Assembly: GCF_001411555.2 (NCBI RefSeq)
Contig: NC_049902.1
Span: forward strand, 14,656,237-14,720,236
Length of the DNA stretch: 64,000 nucleotides
Reading direction: 5' to 3'
From: Juglans regia
Lineage: Eukaryota; Streptophyta; Magnoliopsida; Fagales; Juglandaceae
Shown here piece by piece: positions 1 to 11,510 of this stretch; position 1 is the first letter of the stretch, and every line of letters starts with the position of its first letter. The position numbers were made by a program, and so were the translations under genes. The notes under the pieces are model-generated. The model saw nothing but the letters and a program-made list of their open reading frames with translations. It was not told the origin of the DNA and ran no database searches.

Positions 1-511
1 AGATTTCATGATTAATAAATCAAACTAAATAAATAGTTAAAGCTGGAACTAGATATAACTGCTCCGTCAAGCTTGGCTCGCCTGCTCGTACTAATCATCC
101 TCACCTGGGTGGTTAAAAATATGACATAAAACTAAAATGAGTCGAAAATCCAGTAAGAAACTCATCACAACATAAACATACTTAACATAAGATTTTTCAT
201 AAAATATTTCATGCTAAAAAATTTAAAATCATGACTGTTCATACTTTTGCTTATGTTATGTATGACTTGTCTTGATTTATCTGAATTAACTGACTGACCT
301 AATTTAACAGACTTATTTGATTTATCTGGTTGGCCAACACACTTATCCCTGTGTGCAAGGTTATGCACCAGCCCCACATCCTGTGGCCATAAAAGGGAGC
401 TGCTGAGTAGTATTCTGGCATACTACTGTGGACCGCGCTTGAGTTCGTGGCTTGCACATCCACCCTGAAACTACATTGGTACCATCTATCTAAATGGTTA
501 TCTAATTAAAC
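1..511 (-). repeat. interior of a long Ogre/Tat-like LTR, left part
   Basis: No coding potential is visible. The block at about 125-165 (ACTAAAATGAGTCGAA and what follows) matches 36085-36115 inside the 5.7-kb element at 35798-41531. The part around 360-400 resembles its 36540-36600 segment, and both match the reverse complement of the plus-strand LTR end at 62709-63305. I infer a third diverged copy of the same LTR family in minus orientation, cut by the window edge and by the LINE that starts at 512. The family name is inferred from LTR size and style, because no internal coding region is attached. Confidence 0.5.
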
Positions 512-645
512 TTTTTTTTTTTGAATCAACTAGAAATACTTCTCATTCATTCATAAACAAATGGTGCAAAACAACATCTGTTTACACTCTGTCACCCACA
601 AGATGTTGCTCTAAATTAGTACAAAGCATTTATCTCTTAACAATA

Positions 646-1764
646 TCAACAATCTAAAAGCTGAGCCATCGAAGCACATATGATTCCCTTCCCTGCTACC
701 CCTTTTATTACTCTTTCAACATCGCCTTCAAAAACCACATTTCGACCATCTAGTTCCACAACTAGATCCATAGCTCTCCATAAGGTAATAGCTTCAGCCA
801 AATCTGAACTTCCACTAAACATCTTTGAGGCACATAATGAGAATAAAAGCTCTCCCTCATAATTCCTTGCTACTATACCCAACCCAACTTTGTTATTCAG
901 TTTATCAATAGCAGCATCGAAATTTACCTTTGTTACACCTTCATCTGGTGGCTTCCACTTTGTATCTTTCCTTCTTTGGATGTTTACCCCCTTGGTTTGG
1001 TTCCCCTCAAGTCTAGATTCTTGAAAACACTTGAGACCTGATATAGCAGCAGTAATCACCTTACTTGGGCTATCGAACTTGCCTTCAAATACCATCCTAT
1101 TTCTTCTGAACCATAAACCTTTCAAGATCATGGCAACCTTTTCTACTTTTGTCTTCTGCAACTTTGACTGCATCTCAGCCCAAATATAAAAGAACTCCTT
1201 CTCTTCACATGTCCACTTCTGTAGACCACTCTGACTTTCTGCCCATACATCACTTGTAGCTGGACAGGTCCATAGGACATGACATACTGTTTCTTCCTCC
1301 ATACCACAAGTTTGGCATGTGGCAACCTCAACCACATTCTTCTGGGCCAAGCTCTTCTTTGTAGGCAATATATTATTCAGTGCTCTCCACACAAATTGCT
1401 TGGTAGAGTTAGGAACATTAAGCCTCCATAACCCCTCCCATACATGTTTCTGTTCCTGTCCTATCGAGCATTCCCCATAGCTTACTTTTTCCATGTCAGT
1501 GCATAAGTGGTATGCACTTCTCACAGAAAACCTTCCATCCTTAGTGAAGCCCCAAAAGCTTTTATCATCCGCACCATGCCTACTCAAAGGTAGACTGCAG
1601 ATCTGAGCAGCCTCTTCCCTACTGAATATTTCACAAACCAGCCTTTCATTCCAGCAGTGAATATCCTCAAGAACAAGGGAACTTACTTTTGAGTCAGCAG
1701 CTATAATTCTAACTGTGATCTCACTTGGAAATTTACAGAATTGGGAAGCCAGTTTTAATTCCAA
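646..1764 (-). pseudogene. LINE C-terminal region: zf-RVT and RNase H
   Basis: A 372-residue open frame. Residues about 85-185 hold the zinc-binding region, with the spacing C-x2-C...H-x3-W-x-C (CQTCGMEEETVCHVLWTCP). Residues about 275-372 hold the RNase H-like fold, opening with VKVNFDAAIDKL (the first catalytic Asp is in NFDAA) followed by GLGIVARNYEGEL. In plant LINEs this RNase H helps remove the RNA strand. The N-terminal start Met is not natural: the frame joins the RT frame of 1765-2402 after a frameshift at about 1750-1765. The ORF closes at the LLDC end, 124 bp before the poly(A). Confidence 0.75.
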
Positions 1765-2003
1765 ATAGATATACTCCTGCCATTACCTACCCTCCACACC
1801 ATACCAGCTTTGATCAGACCTTGTGCCTCCAACAAACTCCTCCACATGAAAGATGGCTTATACCCAAGCTTTGCCTCAATGAATTGGCTTTTCCTGTAAT
1901 ACTTTTCCTTAAAAATTTTTGCTGCTAAGGAATTGACATTCTATTGCAGCATCCATCCTTGTTTGGCCAGCATAGCCTTATTAAAAGAATTGACATCCCT
2001 GAA

Positions 2004-2615
2004 TCACATTCCACCTACCTTTTTGTTTTCCCCCATTTTACCCCAATTCTGCCAATGAATACCTTTGCCTTCCTTTTTATGACTCCACCAGAACCTTGCT
2101 ATCATAGAATTAATCTCACTGCTCAGCTTCCTTGGTAATTGAAACACATTCATGGTATAAGTAGGGATAGACTGTAACACTGCCTTGATCAGAACCTCTC
2201 TTCCTGCACTTGATAGAAATGAGTTTTTCCAACTATGAATTCTCCTCCAAATTCTGTCTTTTATGCTCTTAAACGTTCCATACTTGGATCTTCCAACAAT
2301 AGTTGGGAGGCCCAGATATTTCCCATAATCCCCACATATAATTGCACCAGCCTCTTGCAAAATATCCCTTTGATTGAGAGTACTTGTATTAGAGCTAAAC
2401 ATGATAGATGTTTTCTATCTATTCAGCATTTGGCCAGATGAATCTTCATAGACCTTCAGTATGTCAATTATTGTCCTCCAATTCTCTTTACTTGCTCTAC
2501 TGAAAATCACACAATCATCTGTAAAAAGCAGATAAGTGATTCTGGTTCCACCTCTAGTAGCAGCTACTCTCTTCATTTTCCCTTTAGCTTCAGCAGCACA
2601 CAATAGTGAACTCAT
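2004..2615 (-). pseudogene. LINE reverse transcriptase, C-terminal half
   Basis: The reverse transcriptase copies LINE RNA into DNA at the nicked target. The frame from 2615 leftward carries LLFTDDCVIF; the second residue of the usual (F/Y)ADD catalytic box is Thr here. It continues through KYLGLPTIVGRSK and KVLIKA-like thumb motifs typical of plant LINEs. One TAG codon at about 2415 interrupts an otherwise continuous frame (a probable Gln-to-stop change). A second stop follows GGM at 2004, where plant LINEs normally read GGMGFRD. The frame goes on, broken, to about 1765. The gene is dead and lacks the RT fingers. Confidence 0.8.
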
Positions 2616-2630
2616 CTGAACTGTTATGAT

Positions 2631-3750
2631 ATTATCTTACACTTGAACTTAAGAAAACTTACGTGTCATAAGCGATGTGAGATGCATGACATACATACTA
2701 ATATAAATAACTGTAAAATGCTAAATTTGAACATGATGCAGAAATATAACATGATCATGTGCTATGATGATTGACATGTTTGCATAAATCGTTATATGCG
2801 TGGTACATAAAAAAAATGGCTATCAAAGAAGTGACTTTAATAATAATCTATATAAACTAACTAACATGAGTTAATCCTAATTTATGATCAAACTACTTAT
2901 CACGCTACGTTGTTTCCTGAATCTCACTTCGTAGTTTGTCACCTTTACGAAATATTAAACATCATTAAATCTGTCTTGGAAAACATGTCCTAATATCCCA
3001 CTTAATTAAATTTATACTATTGAAAGTAATCAAATAAATATTCTATTTAATATAAAATCAATGAATGCTTATATCTTAAATTATTTAAATACTAATAACA
3101 TATTTTCACTTTCAAATTATAATTTAGTAGAATACTTGGGCTATATTAAATTCTATTAGGACAAGTCATGAAAACCTCAATTCTTAAAATAGGTTTACTT
3201 TCTTATAATTAACATAATTATTCAATCTTACAATAAATCTAATAAATATTAATATTATTTAAATATTCTTAATATATTTTTTTATTTTATAGTTTATTTT
3301 TTAGTTATAACTGTAATATAATAATTTTATCAAATCTGACAAAATAACAACGAAAATTTGTTTTGATAATTAAACTTAATCATATTTAAAATTCAAATCC
3401 TGGTTAAACTATTATTATAATCTAACAATAATTTAATACTAATAACATTTTATAATTTAGTAGGGAATCATATTGTATTTAAATGTATTAAATAACAATG
3501 AAATTGGTTTCATAAAATAGACTAATTAAATAATTAAACCATTTATTATTTACTACTTAAATCTAATTATAAGAACTAATATTTAATATTATAAATAATT
3601 TCGTAATATTTTCTTTAAAAAATAGATATTTGGGTTAACATAATTATTTAATTAAAACTAAGCCAAACTTAAAATATTAAACACAATCGAACTTCAAATA
3701 ACATAATAGTTCTAAAATAAAATATAACCAATTCCAATATAACAGAAACG
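2631..3750. other. AT-rich non-coding stretch, probable LTR remainder
   Basis: About 1.1 kb of very AT-rich sequence (many TTAAT/ATAAT words) with no reading frame of interest. Its texture resembles 40970-41330 within the 5.7-kb LTR-like element, so it may be the continuation of the LTR interrupted by the LINE. I cannot align it with confidence by eye. Confidence 0.35.
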
Positions 3751-4557
3751 GAAAACATGCCGGAAAGCATCTTGCCAGGACTAATTAAATTAGGGGTATT
3801 AATGTAATCATGCCTCGAAAGAATCTTCGACATAGAAAACTACAGAGCAATGGATTAATGGCCTCTTTGTAAATAATAAGAAGTTTGTACGTGCTTTATG
3901 AAAAGAAAAAACAATATGACAAAGGGTTTAGTGGCATCATTGTAAATAACTATGAAATCAGACAAACTTGATCAAAAGGGACTAAGAGCACTGGCATTGG
4001 CTTTACCAAATTCCAATGCTTAGTTAAATATGACAAATTTGTGGGTAAATCCGCTGGCATTGGATTAGCTATAACAACTTCATCCGAATTTTTATCTATA
4101 GTCATTCTTCAAATATCAAGTAAATTGTAGTTCAGTCATCTTATTTTTTAATGAATATTTATCACCATACTCACTTCTCCTCTCTACACTTCGTTTCTTT
4201 ACCACGCATTTCTCCTCTCTCTCTCTCTCTCTCCACTTCAGTTTCTTTCCCATGCATCAGAAATTTCACCTTTCCCTTTTCTTCCCCCACACTATTCGCC
4301 ACCATTAGCTCCCCCGACATTGTCCTCATCCATCATCATTGGTTCAACTCCGACTAAACTAGTATCACCGGCATCATTTCAACGGAGCCCTTTCTTTTCC
4401 CTTATTTCAAGCAACATCACCACTGCCCACACACGACGATTTCGTTTGGTCTTGAAAGCACCATCGCACCACCCTCTCCTCTCTCTCTTTGATCCCACCT
4501 TTTCTCTTTCTCTCCCAGTTGGATCACGTATTTGCTGTTAAAAAATGCGTCTTTACA
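3751..4557. other. unassigned flank with CT microsatellite
   Basis: No gene recognised. A (CT)n run at about 4211-4233 lies in a pyrimidine-rich stretch (4180-4520). Small frames here are low-complexity Ser/Leu/Pro peptides and are not believable. It is the sequence into which the chromovirus at 4563 inserted; the other side resumes at 11511. Confidence 0.4.
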
Positions 4558-4562
4558 TTTAT

Positions 4563-5344
4563 TGATGGGAACCAAGGTGGGCCTAATCTTAAAGATCCTA
4601 TGCAAGTTCCAGATGAGCCAATTACAAGATCAAGACCAAGAAGATCAAAGAAGCAGTGCAAGGATTGGTGCAATTCACTTGAAATGAAGTTAGCAAGAGC
4701 CCAACACTCAAAATGGGTTTGAAAGAAGGAGAACTAGTTTTGATCCACTTGATACAAGCTGTGGAAGACATGATTTAAGAGTTATTGTTTGGGCCTATTG
4801 TCATTGAACGCTTTCAATTTGTTTAAATCATTTAAATGATTTATTTTTTTAGTTATAGAAATTAGTCTAGAATAATCGGGCTTGAGAATGCTTGACCCAC
4901 ATATATTTTATTTTGTTGAACTAGGATTTCAAGGGTTACTGTAGTCGCGATACTATTCATCCAGGGGCATTTTGGGTAAAATGGACCTTATTTTTGGCCT
5001 AGGGTTAATTGGGGTTTAAGTATTTAAATATCCTGTAGCCGTCCAACACGAGCTCTTTAGACCATATTGAATTTTCATTATGAGTTGAGTTTACTCATCT
5101 TGATCTTGATTGAACTTTTGAACTTATCAAAGGTAAATTACAACCTTTGTGGCATTCCTCCTTGTAATCTGGGTTCTTAAGACAGGTTATTCAACTGGTT
5201 TAAATTTTAATATAATTTAGGTTCTTGAAATGAGTTCTCAATGAGTCTAGATTCTCCATTCATTGACTTGATTTTTAGCTTGCTTGGGTGAGTTTTCAAA
5301 TTGATTGTGGGTTCAAGGTATTTCATTCATACAGGTTTATATAA
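4563..5344 (+). repeat. 5' LTR of the CRM-like element
   Basis: It starts TGATGGGAACC and ends at ...TATAA, where the 3' copy has TATCA. It is alignable along its length with 10711-11505. A TATA-like TATTTAAATA lies at 5021-5030, followed by TCCTGTAGCC in both copies. The first ~170 bp can still be read as the C-terminal tail of Pol (GGP-LKDP-QV...), because that part of the protein is encoded in the LTR. Confidence 0.85.
5021..5030 (+). promoter_or_regulatory. TATA-like box of the CRM-like LTR
   Basis: TATTTAAATA is conserved at the equivalent place in the 3' LTR (11181-11190), about 460 bp into the LTR. It is the best candidate for the element's own promoter. The position is seen in the sequence; its function is inferred. 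Confidence 0.5.
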
Positions 5345-5405
5345 TTTGTTATTGGTTTCCAATCAGGTCTGATTCTATCTTTTAATTCTTACATTACTTA
5401 TCCAA

Positions 5406-5612
5406 AAAAAAAACCAATAGTGCAAAAATTGCCTTCATCCCAGGGCTGCCGAATTTCTCATTGTTTTCTAGGATTTCCTTATTCTTTGATTAGGGTTACG
5501 TTGTTCTTTGATTAGGGTTGCAAAAAAAAAAGTGCAAAAGTTTCCTTCATCCTAGGGCTATCGAATTTCTCATTGTTTTCTAGGGTTTCCTTATTCTTTG
5601 ATTAGGGTTGCT
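5406..5612 (+). repeat. tandem duplication in the 5' untranslated leader
   Basis: Two units of about 90-115 bp, each with an A-rich start, GTGCAAAA, CTTCATCC(C/T)AGGGCT, a shared TTTCTCATTGTTTTCTAGG block and TTCTTTGATTAGGGTTG. They lie between the 5' LTR and gag. The second unit is followed by a short GA run (5623-5637). Confidence 0.7.
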
Positions 5613-6138
5613 AAAAAAAAAAAAAGAGAGAGAGAGGGGCTGGTATATATCACTTATTCTAGGGTTTTGAGTTATTGTTAGGGTTTTGTCAATTGCTTGT
5701 TCTTTTGATTGTGATAAAATCAGTTGGTGAAAAGAAAAAAAAAATCGTCAAAAAAAAAAAAATAGAAATCCGTTTTTTTTTTCTTGAGTTTTATCATCAA
5801 AGAGGCTGCATACTTCATTATAGTTGGTATCTTGTTTCATTCGTATAATTTCCTTTTTTGTATCATTGTATTCTTTCCGTGTTTCTCTTATCTTGTTTCT
5901 TGGACCTCATTACTAGTTGGTATAAAGCAAGATTGCATTGTCTTGATTGAGTTCAATTAGTTCTTAAAGAACTTGAGTGGGAAGACTCTTGAGATAAAAG
6001 GCAAGAGAATGTGAGATTGTTATTCGGAAAAAAATTAAGTAAGAGTGAAACACGAGTGGAGTGCCGTTATTCGAGTGTAAATATGTAAGGGAGTGTGTGA
6101 GGTTTTCTACTAACATTCCTTTTGTACAGCACATTACG

Positions 6139-7342
6139 ATGTCTCATAGGAGTGACTCATCACCAAAGGGGATGGCAGATAACTCATCCTTTGTGTTGCA
6201 AACCATGCAACAACAGTTTGAGCGGTTGAACTTTGTGTTGGATGAAGTGTGTGAGGGATATGATGGATCATCAAGAAGCAGCGATTAAAAATCTGCAAGG
6301 TGGGAGAGATAGGAGGCGACGTGTAGCCTAGGGTTGAATATGAGTATGAGAATGAAGGAGATGGTGAAGATGAGGAAGACCTAACATCTGAAGTTGGATC
6401 GGGTAGACATAGAACAGTTAGGCATGAAAGAGTACTTGAGGGGAACCTAGGAGGTCGGGATGGTGTAGATAGAGATTTTGGGAGCATCAAAATGAAAATA
6501 CCATCTTTCCAAAATAGAACTGACCCTGAGGTTTATCTAGAGTGGGAGAAAAAAATAGAGCTGGTGTTTGATTGTCATAATTACTCTAAGGAGAAGGAAG
6601 AAAGTGAGGTTGGTGGTAATTGAGTTCACTGATTATGCTATAGGACGAGGAATTATGAGAGGCCTGTAGAGACATGGGGAAAGTTGAACGCTCTCATGAG
6701 GCGGAGATTTGTACCTAGCCACTACTATAGAGACCTTTATCAAAAACTCCACAATGTTACACAGAGGTCTAGGAGTGTGGAGGATTACCATAAGGAGATG
6801 GAGGTGGCGATGATTTGGGTTAATGTAAAGTAGGATCGAGAGGCCACCATGGCTTCATTTTTTAGTGGTTTGAATAGGGAAATAGCCAATATAGTTAAAT
6901 TACAACATTATGTGAAGATAGAGGACATGGTGCACATGGCTATGAAGGTGAAGAGACAGTTAAAGAGAAAAGGGACAACAAGGTACACTACGATTTCTAG
7001 CACTACTTGAAAATCAAAGTGTGATAGGAATGATCCAACTAAAGCAAAGAGAAAGACTGATCCACCAAAGGGAAAAGAAGAAGAAACTAGTAACAAACCC
7101 AAGGTTGAATCTCAACCTTAAAGGAATAGAGATATTAAATGCTTAAGTGTTTGGGTTCAGGGCACATCGCTTCTCAATGTCCAAACAAGCGGGTGATGAT
7201 TATGCGTGACAATTGGGAGGTGATGACTGAGAGTGAGGATGATAGTGATGATGATGAACTAGAATACCCCGTGACAGGTGAGTCTCTTGTTGCCATGCGT
7301 GCTCTCAATAGACACATTAAGGTGGATGATGCAGAGCAATAG
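6139..7342 (+). pseudogene. Gag of the CRM-like element, broken
   Basis: Gag is the structural protein that packages element RNA. The likely start is the ATG at 6139 (MSHRSDSSPKG). Frames then switch through the retrotrans_gag core: KIPSFQNRTDPEVYLEWEKK near 6490-6550, a block beginning SHYYRDLYQKL near 6718, then a YHKEMEVAM block. The CCHC knuckle near 7139-7180 retains CLGSGHIASQC, but the first Cys is out of frame because of an apparent 1-nt loss before AAGTGT. An acidic tail (SEDDSDDDELEYP) follows. Stops at 6286 and several later frameshifts make it a pseudogene. Confidence 0.75.
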
Positions 7343-7747
7343 AGAGAGAACATTTTCTATACTAGCTGCCACATCAACAACAAGGTATGTAGTATGATCA
7401 TTGATGGGGGGAGTTGTACTAATATGGCTAGCACTACTTTGGTTGAGAAATTGAATTTACCAACCTTAAAACACTCTAGACCATACAAATTGTAGTGGTT
7501 GAATACTTGTGGGGAGGTTAGGGTGGATAGATAAGTGTTAGTTACTTTTTCAATTGGGAAATATCAGGATGAGGTGCTTTGTGATGTTATGTCTATGCAT
7601 ACTGGCCATATTTTGTTGGGGAGGCTGTGGCAGTATGATAGGTGGGTGACACATGATGGGTTCAAGAACATGTACAGTTTTGAAAAGGAGGGCAAAACAA
7701 TCAAGCTTGCCCCTTTACTCCAAGACAGGTCCATGAGGACTAATTGA
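7343..7747 (+). pseudogene. retroviral-type aspartic protease
   Basis: The protease releases Gag and Pol parts from the polyprotein. The active-site block reads MIIDGGSCTNMAS near 7395-7430; plant chromoviruses of this type use DGGS- in place of DTGA-. HILLGRLWQYDR (7605-7640) is the second half of the fold. Stops at about 7493 and 7530 interrupt it. An A/G-rich low-complexity tract (7745-7970) follows, reading as a Lys/Glu/Ser-rich linker before RT. Confidence 0.7.
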
Positions 7748-8070
7748 AACTGAAAAGTGAGATTGCTCAAAAAATAAAGAGTGAAAATGAGAGTGATAAA
7801 AAATGAAGGAGTGAAAATGAGTGTGATAAAAAAAGAAAGTGTGAAAAAGAGATTGAGCAAAAAAAAAATGGAAGAGTGTGAATGAAAATGAGCAAGATAG
7901 AAAGAGTAAAAAGAATGAGAGTTGCAGAGAGAAAATGAAAGACAAAAGTGAGTTTCTATGCAAGAGAGAGGGAGGTTAAGAGTGCTTTCTTAGCAGATCG
8001 CCCTATGATTTTTCTTATCTATAAAAAGTCTTAACTTGATCTTGATGAAATTGACCAGTCTCTTTCTAGT

Positions 8071-9441
8071 TTGGCTGCTTCTTTGTTGCAGGAGTTTGAG
8101 GATGTATTCCTAGAGGAGATGCTAAATGAGTTGCCACCCATTAGAGGCATTAAGCATCAGATTGATTTTGTGCTCGGAGCTGCTATTCCAAATCGACCAG
8201 CCTATAGGAGTAATCTAGAAGAGACAAAGGAGCTTCAGAGACAAGTTAAGGATTTGATGAGTAAGGGGTACGTGAGGGAGAGCATGAACTCATGTGTAGT
8301 ATTAGTGCTACCAGTGCCAAAGAAGGATGGGATGTGGAGAATGTGCGTTGATTGCAGGGCAATCAACACTATCACGGTAAAGTATAGCCATCTCATTTCT
8401 AAATTAGATGATATGCTTGATGAATTGCATGGCTCATGTATTTTCAGTAAAATTGATCTTAAAAGTGGGTACCATCAAATTAGAATGAAAGAGGGTGATG
8501 AATGGAAAACTGCTTTTAAGACTAAATATGGGCTTTATGAATGGTTGGTTATCCCATTTGGACTTACAAATGCGCCTAGTACTTTCATGAGATTAATGAA
8601 CCATGTCCTACGTGCATTCATAGGCAAGTTTTTGGTTGTGTACTTTGATGATATCCTAGTGTACAATAAGGACTTAAATGAACATATTGAGCATTTGAGA
8701 TATGTGTTTGATGTGTTGAGATGTGAAAAAATGTGTGCTAATTTTGAGAAATGTACCTTTTGCATGGACAAAGTTGTTTTTCTTGGTTATGTTGTTAGTG
8801 TAAAAAGTATTGAGATGGATGAAAAGAAAGCCAAGGCCATCAAGGAGTGGCCAAAGCCAAAGAGCATCACTAAGGTAAGAAGCTTTCATGGCTTAGCTAG
8901 CTTTTATCAGCATTCTGTTAGAGACTTTAGCACCATTGCTGCACCACTTACTGAGGTAATTAAAAACAATGTTTGGTTTCATTGGAGGCCTGATCAAGAG
9001 AATGTTTTTGCCACCATTAAAGAAAGGTTGTGCTCTGCACCTGTGTTAGCATTACATGATTTTAACAAAACTTTTGAGATTGAATGTGATGTCTCAGGAA
9101 TAGGAATTGGAACCATTTTGATGCAGGATAGGTGGCCCATAGCCTTCTTCAGTGAGAAGCTAAGTGGGGCGTCTCTAAAGTACTCTACTTATGACAAAGC
9201 ATTTTATGCTCTTCTTCGTGCATTAGAGACTTGGCAGCACTACCTGTGGCCTAGGGAATTTGTGATCCACACCGATCATGAATCATTGAAGCATCTCAAG
9301 GGTCAAGGTAAGTTGAATAAAAGGCATGCTAGATGGATGGAATACATTGAGACCTTCCTTATGTCATCCATTACAAGCAAGGTAAGGAGAACATTGTTGC
9401 TGATGCTCTATCCCAGAGGTATGTACTTCTTACTTCTATGA
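8071..9441 (+). pseudogene. Pol: reverse transcriptase and RNase H
   Basis: A 456-residue open frame, and the longest intact piece in the window. The frame runs in from upstream, so the first Met is probably internal. RT motifs: [13 protein letters not shown] at the start, [22 protein letters not shown] (first catalytic Asp) and [11 protein letters not shown] (YFDD box). RNase H follows: [13 protein letters not shown], where the usual DASG has Val, then [16 protein letters not shown] and [11 protein letters not shown] 1-nt deletion near 9355 (TTCCTTAT for TTCCCTTAT) shifts the end of RNase H out of frame, and the correct reading resumes in the frame of 9438-9959. The enzyme core is largely complete but could not be made fused to integrase. 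Confidence 0.85.
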
Positions 9442-10930
9442 GTGCTAAAATGCTTGGGTTTGAATATGTGAAAGACATGTATGCCAATGATGCTGACTTT
9501 TCTGATGTGTATATGGCATGTGATAATGCATTATTTGGTAAGTTTTACAAGCATGATGGTTATTTGTTTAAAGAAAGTAAACTTTGTATGCCAAGTTGTT
9601 ATATGTGTGAGTTATTAGTGCGTGAGGCACATGGTGGGGGATTAATGGGACACTTTGGTGTCAAGAAAACTTTAGACATTTTGCATGAACATTTCTTTTG
9701 GTCTAAGATGAAGAGAGATGTCAATCGCATTTTTGGTAGGTGCATTACATGTAGAAAGGCCAAATCTAAAGTTTTGCCACATGGATTGTATACACCTTTA
9801 CCCGTTCCTAGTGAGCCATGGGTAGACATATCTATGGACTTTGTTTTGGGGCTGTCTAGGACAAAAAGGGCAAAGATTCTATTTTTGTGGTTGTGGATAG
9901 ATTTAGTAAGATGGCACATTTCATTCCATGCCATAAAACAGATAATGCCACAAACATAACTGACTAACATAGCTGACTTATTTTTCAGGAAGATAATGCG
10001 ACTCCATGGTGTACCTAGGAGTATTGTTTCTAATAAGGATGCTAAATTCCTTAGCTAATTTTGAAAGGTGTTGTGGGAAAATTGGGTACTAAGCTATTAT
10101 TTTCCACTACTTGTCATCGGCAGACTGATGGTGGGACTGAAGTAGTTAAAAGGACTTTAACTCAGCTTTTACGCACTATTGTACATAAGAATTTAAAAAC
10201 TGGGGAGGATTGTTTGCCATTTATAAAGTTTTCATATAATAGGACCATGCATACTACTATTTCATATTCTCCTTTTGAAATTTTTTATTGTTTTAAATCA
10301 CTTACTTCTTTAGATTTGATGCCTTTACCTATTGATGGCAGGAGTAGTTTGGATGGACAAAAGAAGACGGAATTGGTGAAGTCACTTCATTAGAGGGTAC
10401 GACTTCAAATTACCCAAAAGAATTAAAGGGTTGCTTCTCAAGCCAATAAAGGACGAAGGCGTGTCATCTTTAAACCAGGAGATTGGGTTTGGGTTCACAT
10501 GCGCAAAGAAAGATTTCCAGCCTATAGAAGGACTAAGTTGCATCCTCGTAGAGATGGACCTTTCCAAATTCTTGAGAAAATTAATGACAATGCATATAAA
10601 GTGGACCTTCCAGGTGAGTATAGTGTTTATGCTACTTTCAATGTTTCTAATCTTTCTCTTTTTGATGTAGGTGAAAATTCGAGGTCGAATCCTTTTGAGG
10701 AGAGGGGGAATGATGGGAACCAAGGTGGGCCTAGTCTTAAAGATCCTTTGCAAGTTCTCGATGGGTCAATTTCAAGATCAAGAACCAAGAAGATCAAGGA
10801 ATCAATGCAAGGATTGGTGCAATCCACTTGGAATGAAACTAGCAAGAGCCTAACACTCAAGATGGACTTGAAAGAAGGAGAACCAATTTTGATCCACTTG
10901 ATACAAGTTGTGGAAGACATGACTTAAGAG
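9438..10930 (+). pseudogene. Pol: integrase, C-terminus read into the 3' LTR
   Basis: Integrase inserts the cDNA copy into chromosomes. The HHCC zinc domain spans about 9610-9760 (VREAHGG...GHFGVKKT...CITCRKAK). The catalytic core has DISMDFVLGL (first Asp), SNKDAKF (second Asp, usually SDRDAKF) and TDGGTEVV (Glu). A 1-nt loss near 9875 and stops at 10039 and 10393 break it. The C-terminal domain has GDWVWVHMRKERFPAYRR and DLPGEYSVYATFNVSNL. The last frame (10499-10927) crosses the LTR boundary at 10711 and stops at 10927, so 72 codons lie in the LTR. Confidence 0.8.
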
Positions 10931-11505
10931 TTATTGTTTGGGTCTATTGTTATTGGAGGCTTTCAAATTGTTTAAATCATTTAAAAGATTTATTTTATTA
11001 GTTATATGAATTAGTCTAGAATAATCGGGCTTGAGGATACTTGGCCCACATATGTTTTATTTTGTTGAACTAGGGTTTCAAGAGTTACTGTAGCCGTGTT
11101 ACGTAGCAACGGCACCATTCATCCAGGGGCATTTTAGGTAAAAGGGGCCTTGTTTTGGCCTAGGGTTAATTACGGTTTAGGTATTTAAATATCTTGTAGC
11201 CATCCAACACAAGCTCTTTAGACAATATTGAATTTTCATTGTGAGTTGTGTTTACTCCTCTTGTTCTTGATTGAACTTTTGAACTTATCAAAGGTAAATC
11301 ACAACCTTTGTGTCGCTCCTCCTTGTAATCTAGGTTCTTGAGACAGGTTATTCAACGGGTCTAGATTTTAATATAATCTAGGTTCTTGAAACGAGTTCTC
11401 AATGGGTCTAGATTCTCGATCCATTGACTTGATTTTTGGCTTACTTGGGTGAGTTTTCAAATTGATTGTAGGTTCAAGGGATTCCATTCCCACGGGTTCA
11501 TATCA
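10711..11505 (+). repeat. 3' LTR of the CRM-like element
   Basis: A direct repeat of 4563-5344, starting TGATGGGAAC and ending in CATATCA. It is preceded by the polypurine tract at 10697-10710 and followed by TSD TTTAT. The TATA-like box is at 11182-11190. Confidence 0.85.
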
Positions 11506-11510
11506 TTTAT

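Larger units (their letters stand above)
512..2630 (-). mobile_element. 5'-truncated LINE (non-LTR retrotransposon)
   Basis: The run of T at 512-522 is the poly(A) tail of a minus-strand LINE. Upstream of it, reading leftwards from about 2630, come the second half of the reverse transcriptase, a zf-RVT-type zinc-binding region and a C-terminal RNase H. ORF1, the endonuclease and the RT N-terminus are missing, as expected from incomplete target-primed reverse transcription. The insertion lies inside an LTR fragment (1-511 and 2631 onward). I could not define a convincing target-site duplication; only TTATCT is shared near both ends. Confidence 0.8.
4558..11510 (+). mobile_element. complete CRM-like chromovirus (Ty3/gypsy) with TSD
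   Basis: The element proper is 4563-11505, flanked by the 5-bp TSD TTTAT (4558-4562 and 11506-11510). Two direct LTRs (4563-5344 and 10711-11505) enclose gag, protease, RT, RNase H and integrase in that order on the plus strand. A polypurine tract (10697-10710, GAGGAGAGGGGGAA) abuts the 3' LTR. The primer site after the 5' LTR is degenerate and I cannot assign its tRNA. RT wording ([27 protein letters not shown]) and a pol frame that runs into the 3' LTR are features associated with the CRM clade. The lineage call is tentative. Multiple frameshifts and stops make it non-autonomous. Confidence 0.85.

Noticed and set aside
512..2640. TSD for the first LINE (TTATCT near 500 and 2634)
   Set aside because: Only 6 bp shared in AT-rich DNA and not flush with the poly(A) end; too weak to call.
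4150..4541. Ser/Leu/Pro-rich frames suggestive of a plant N-terminal transit peptide
   Set aside because: They arise from CT-rich low-complexity DNA in two different frames, with no downstream exon recognisable after the chromovirus (11511 onward).
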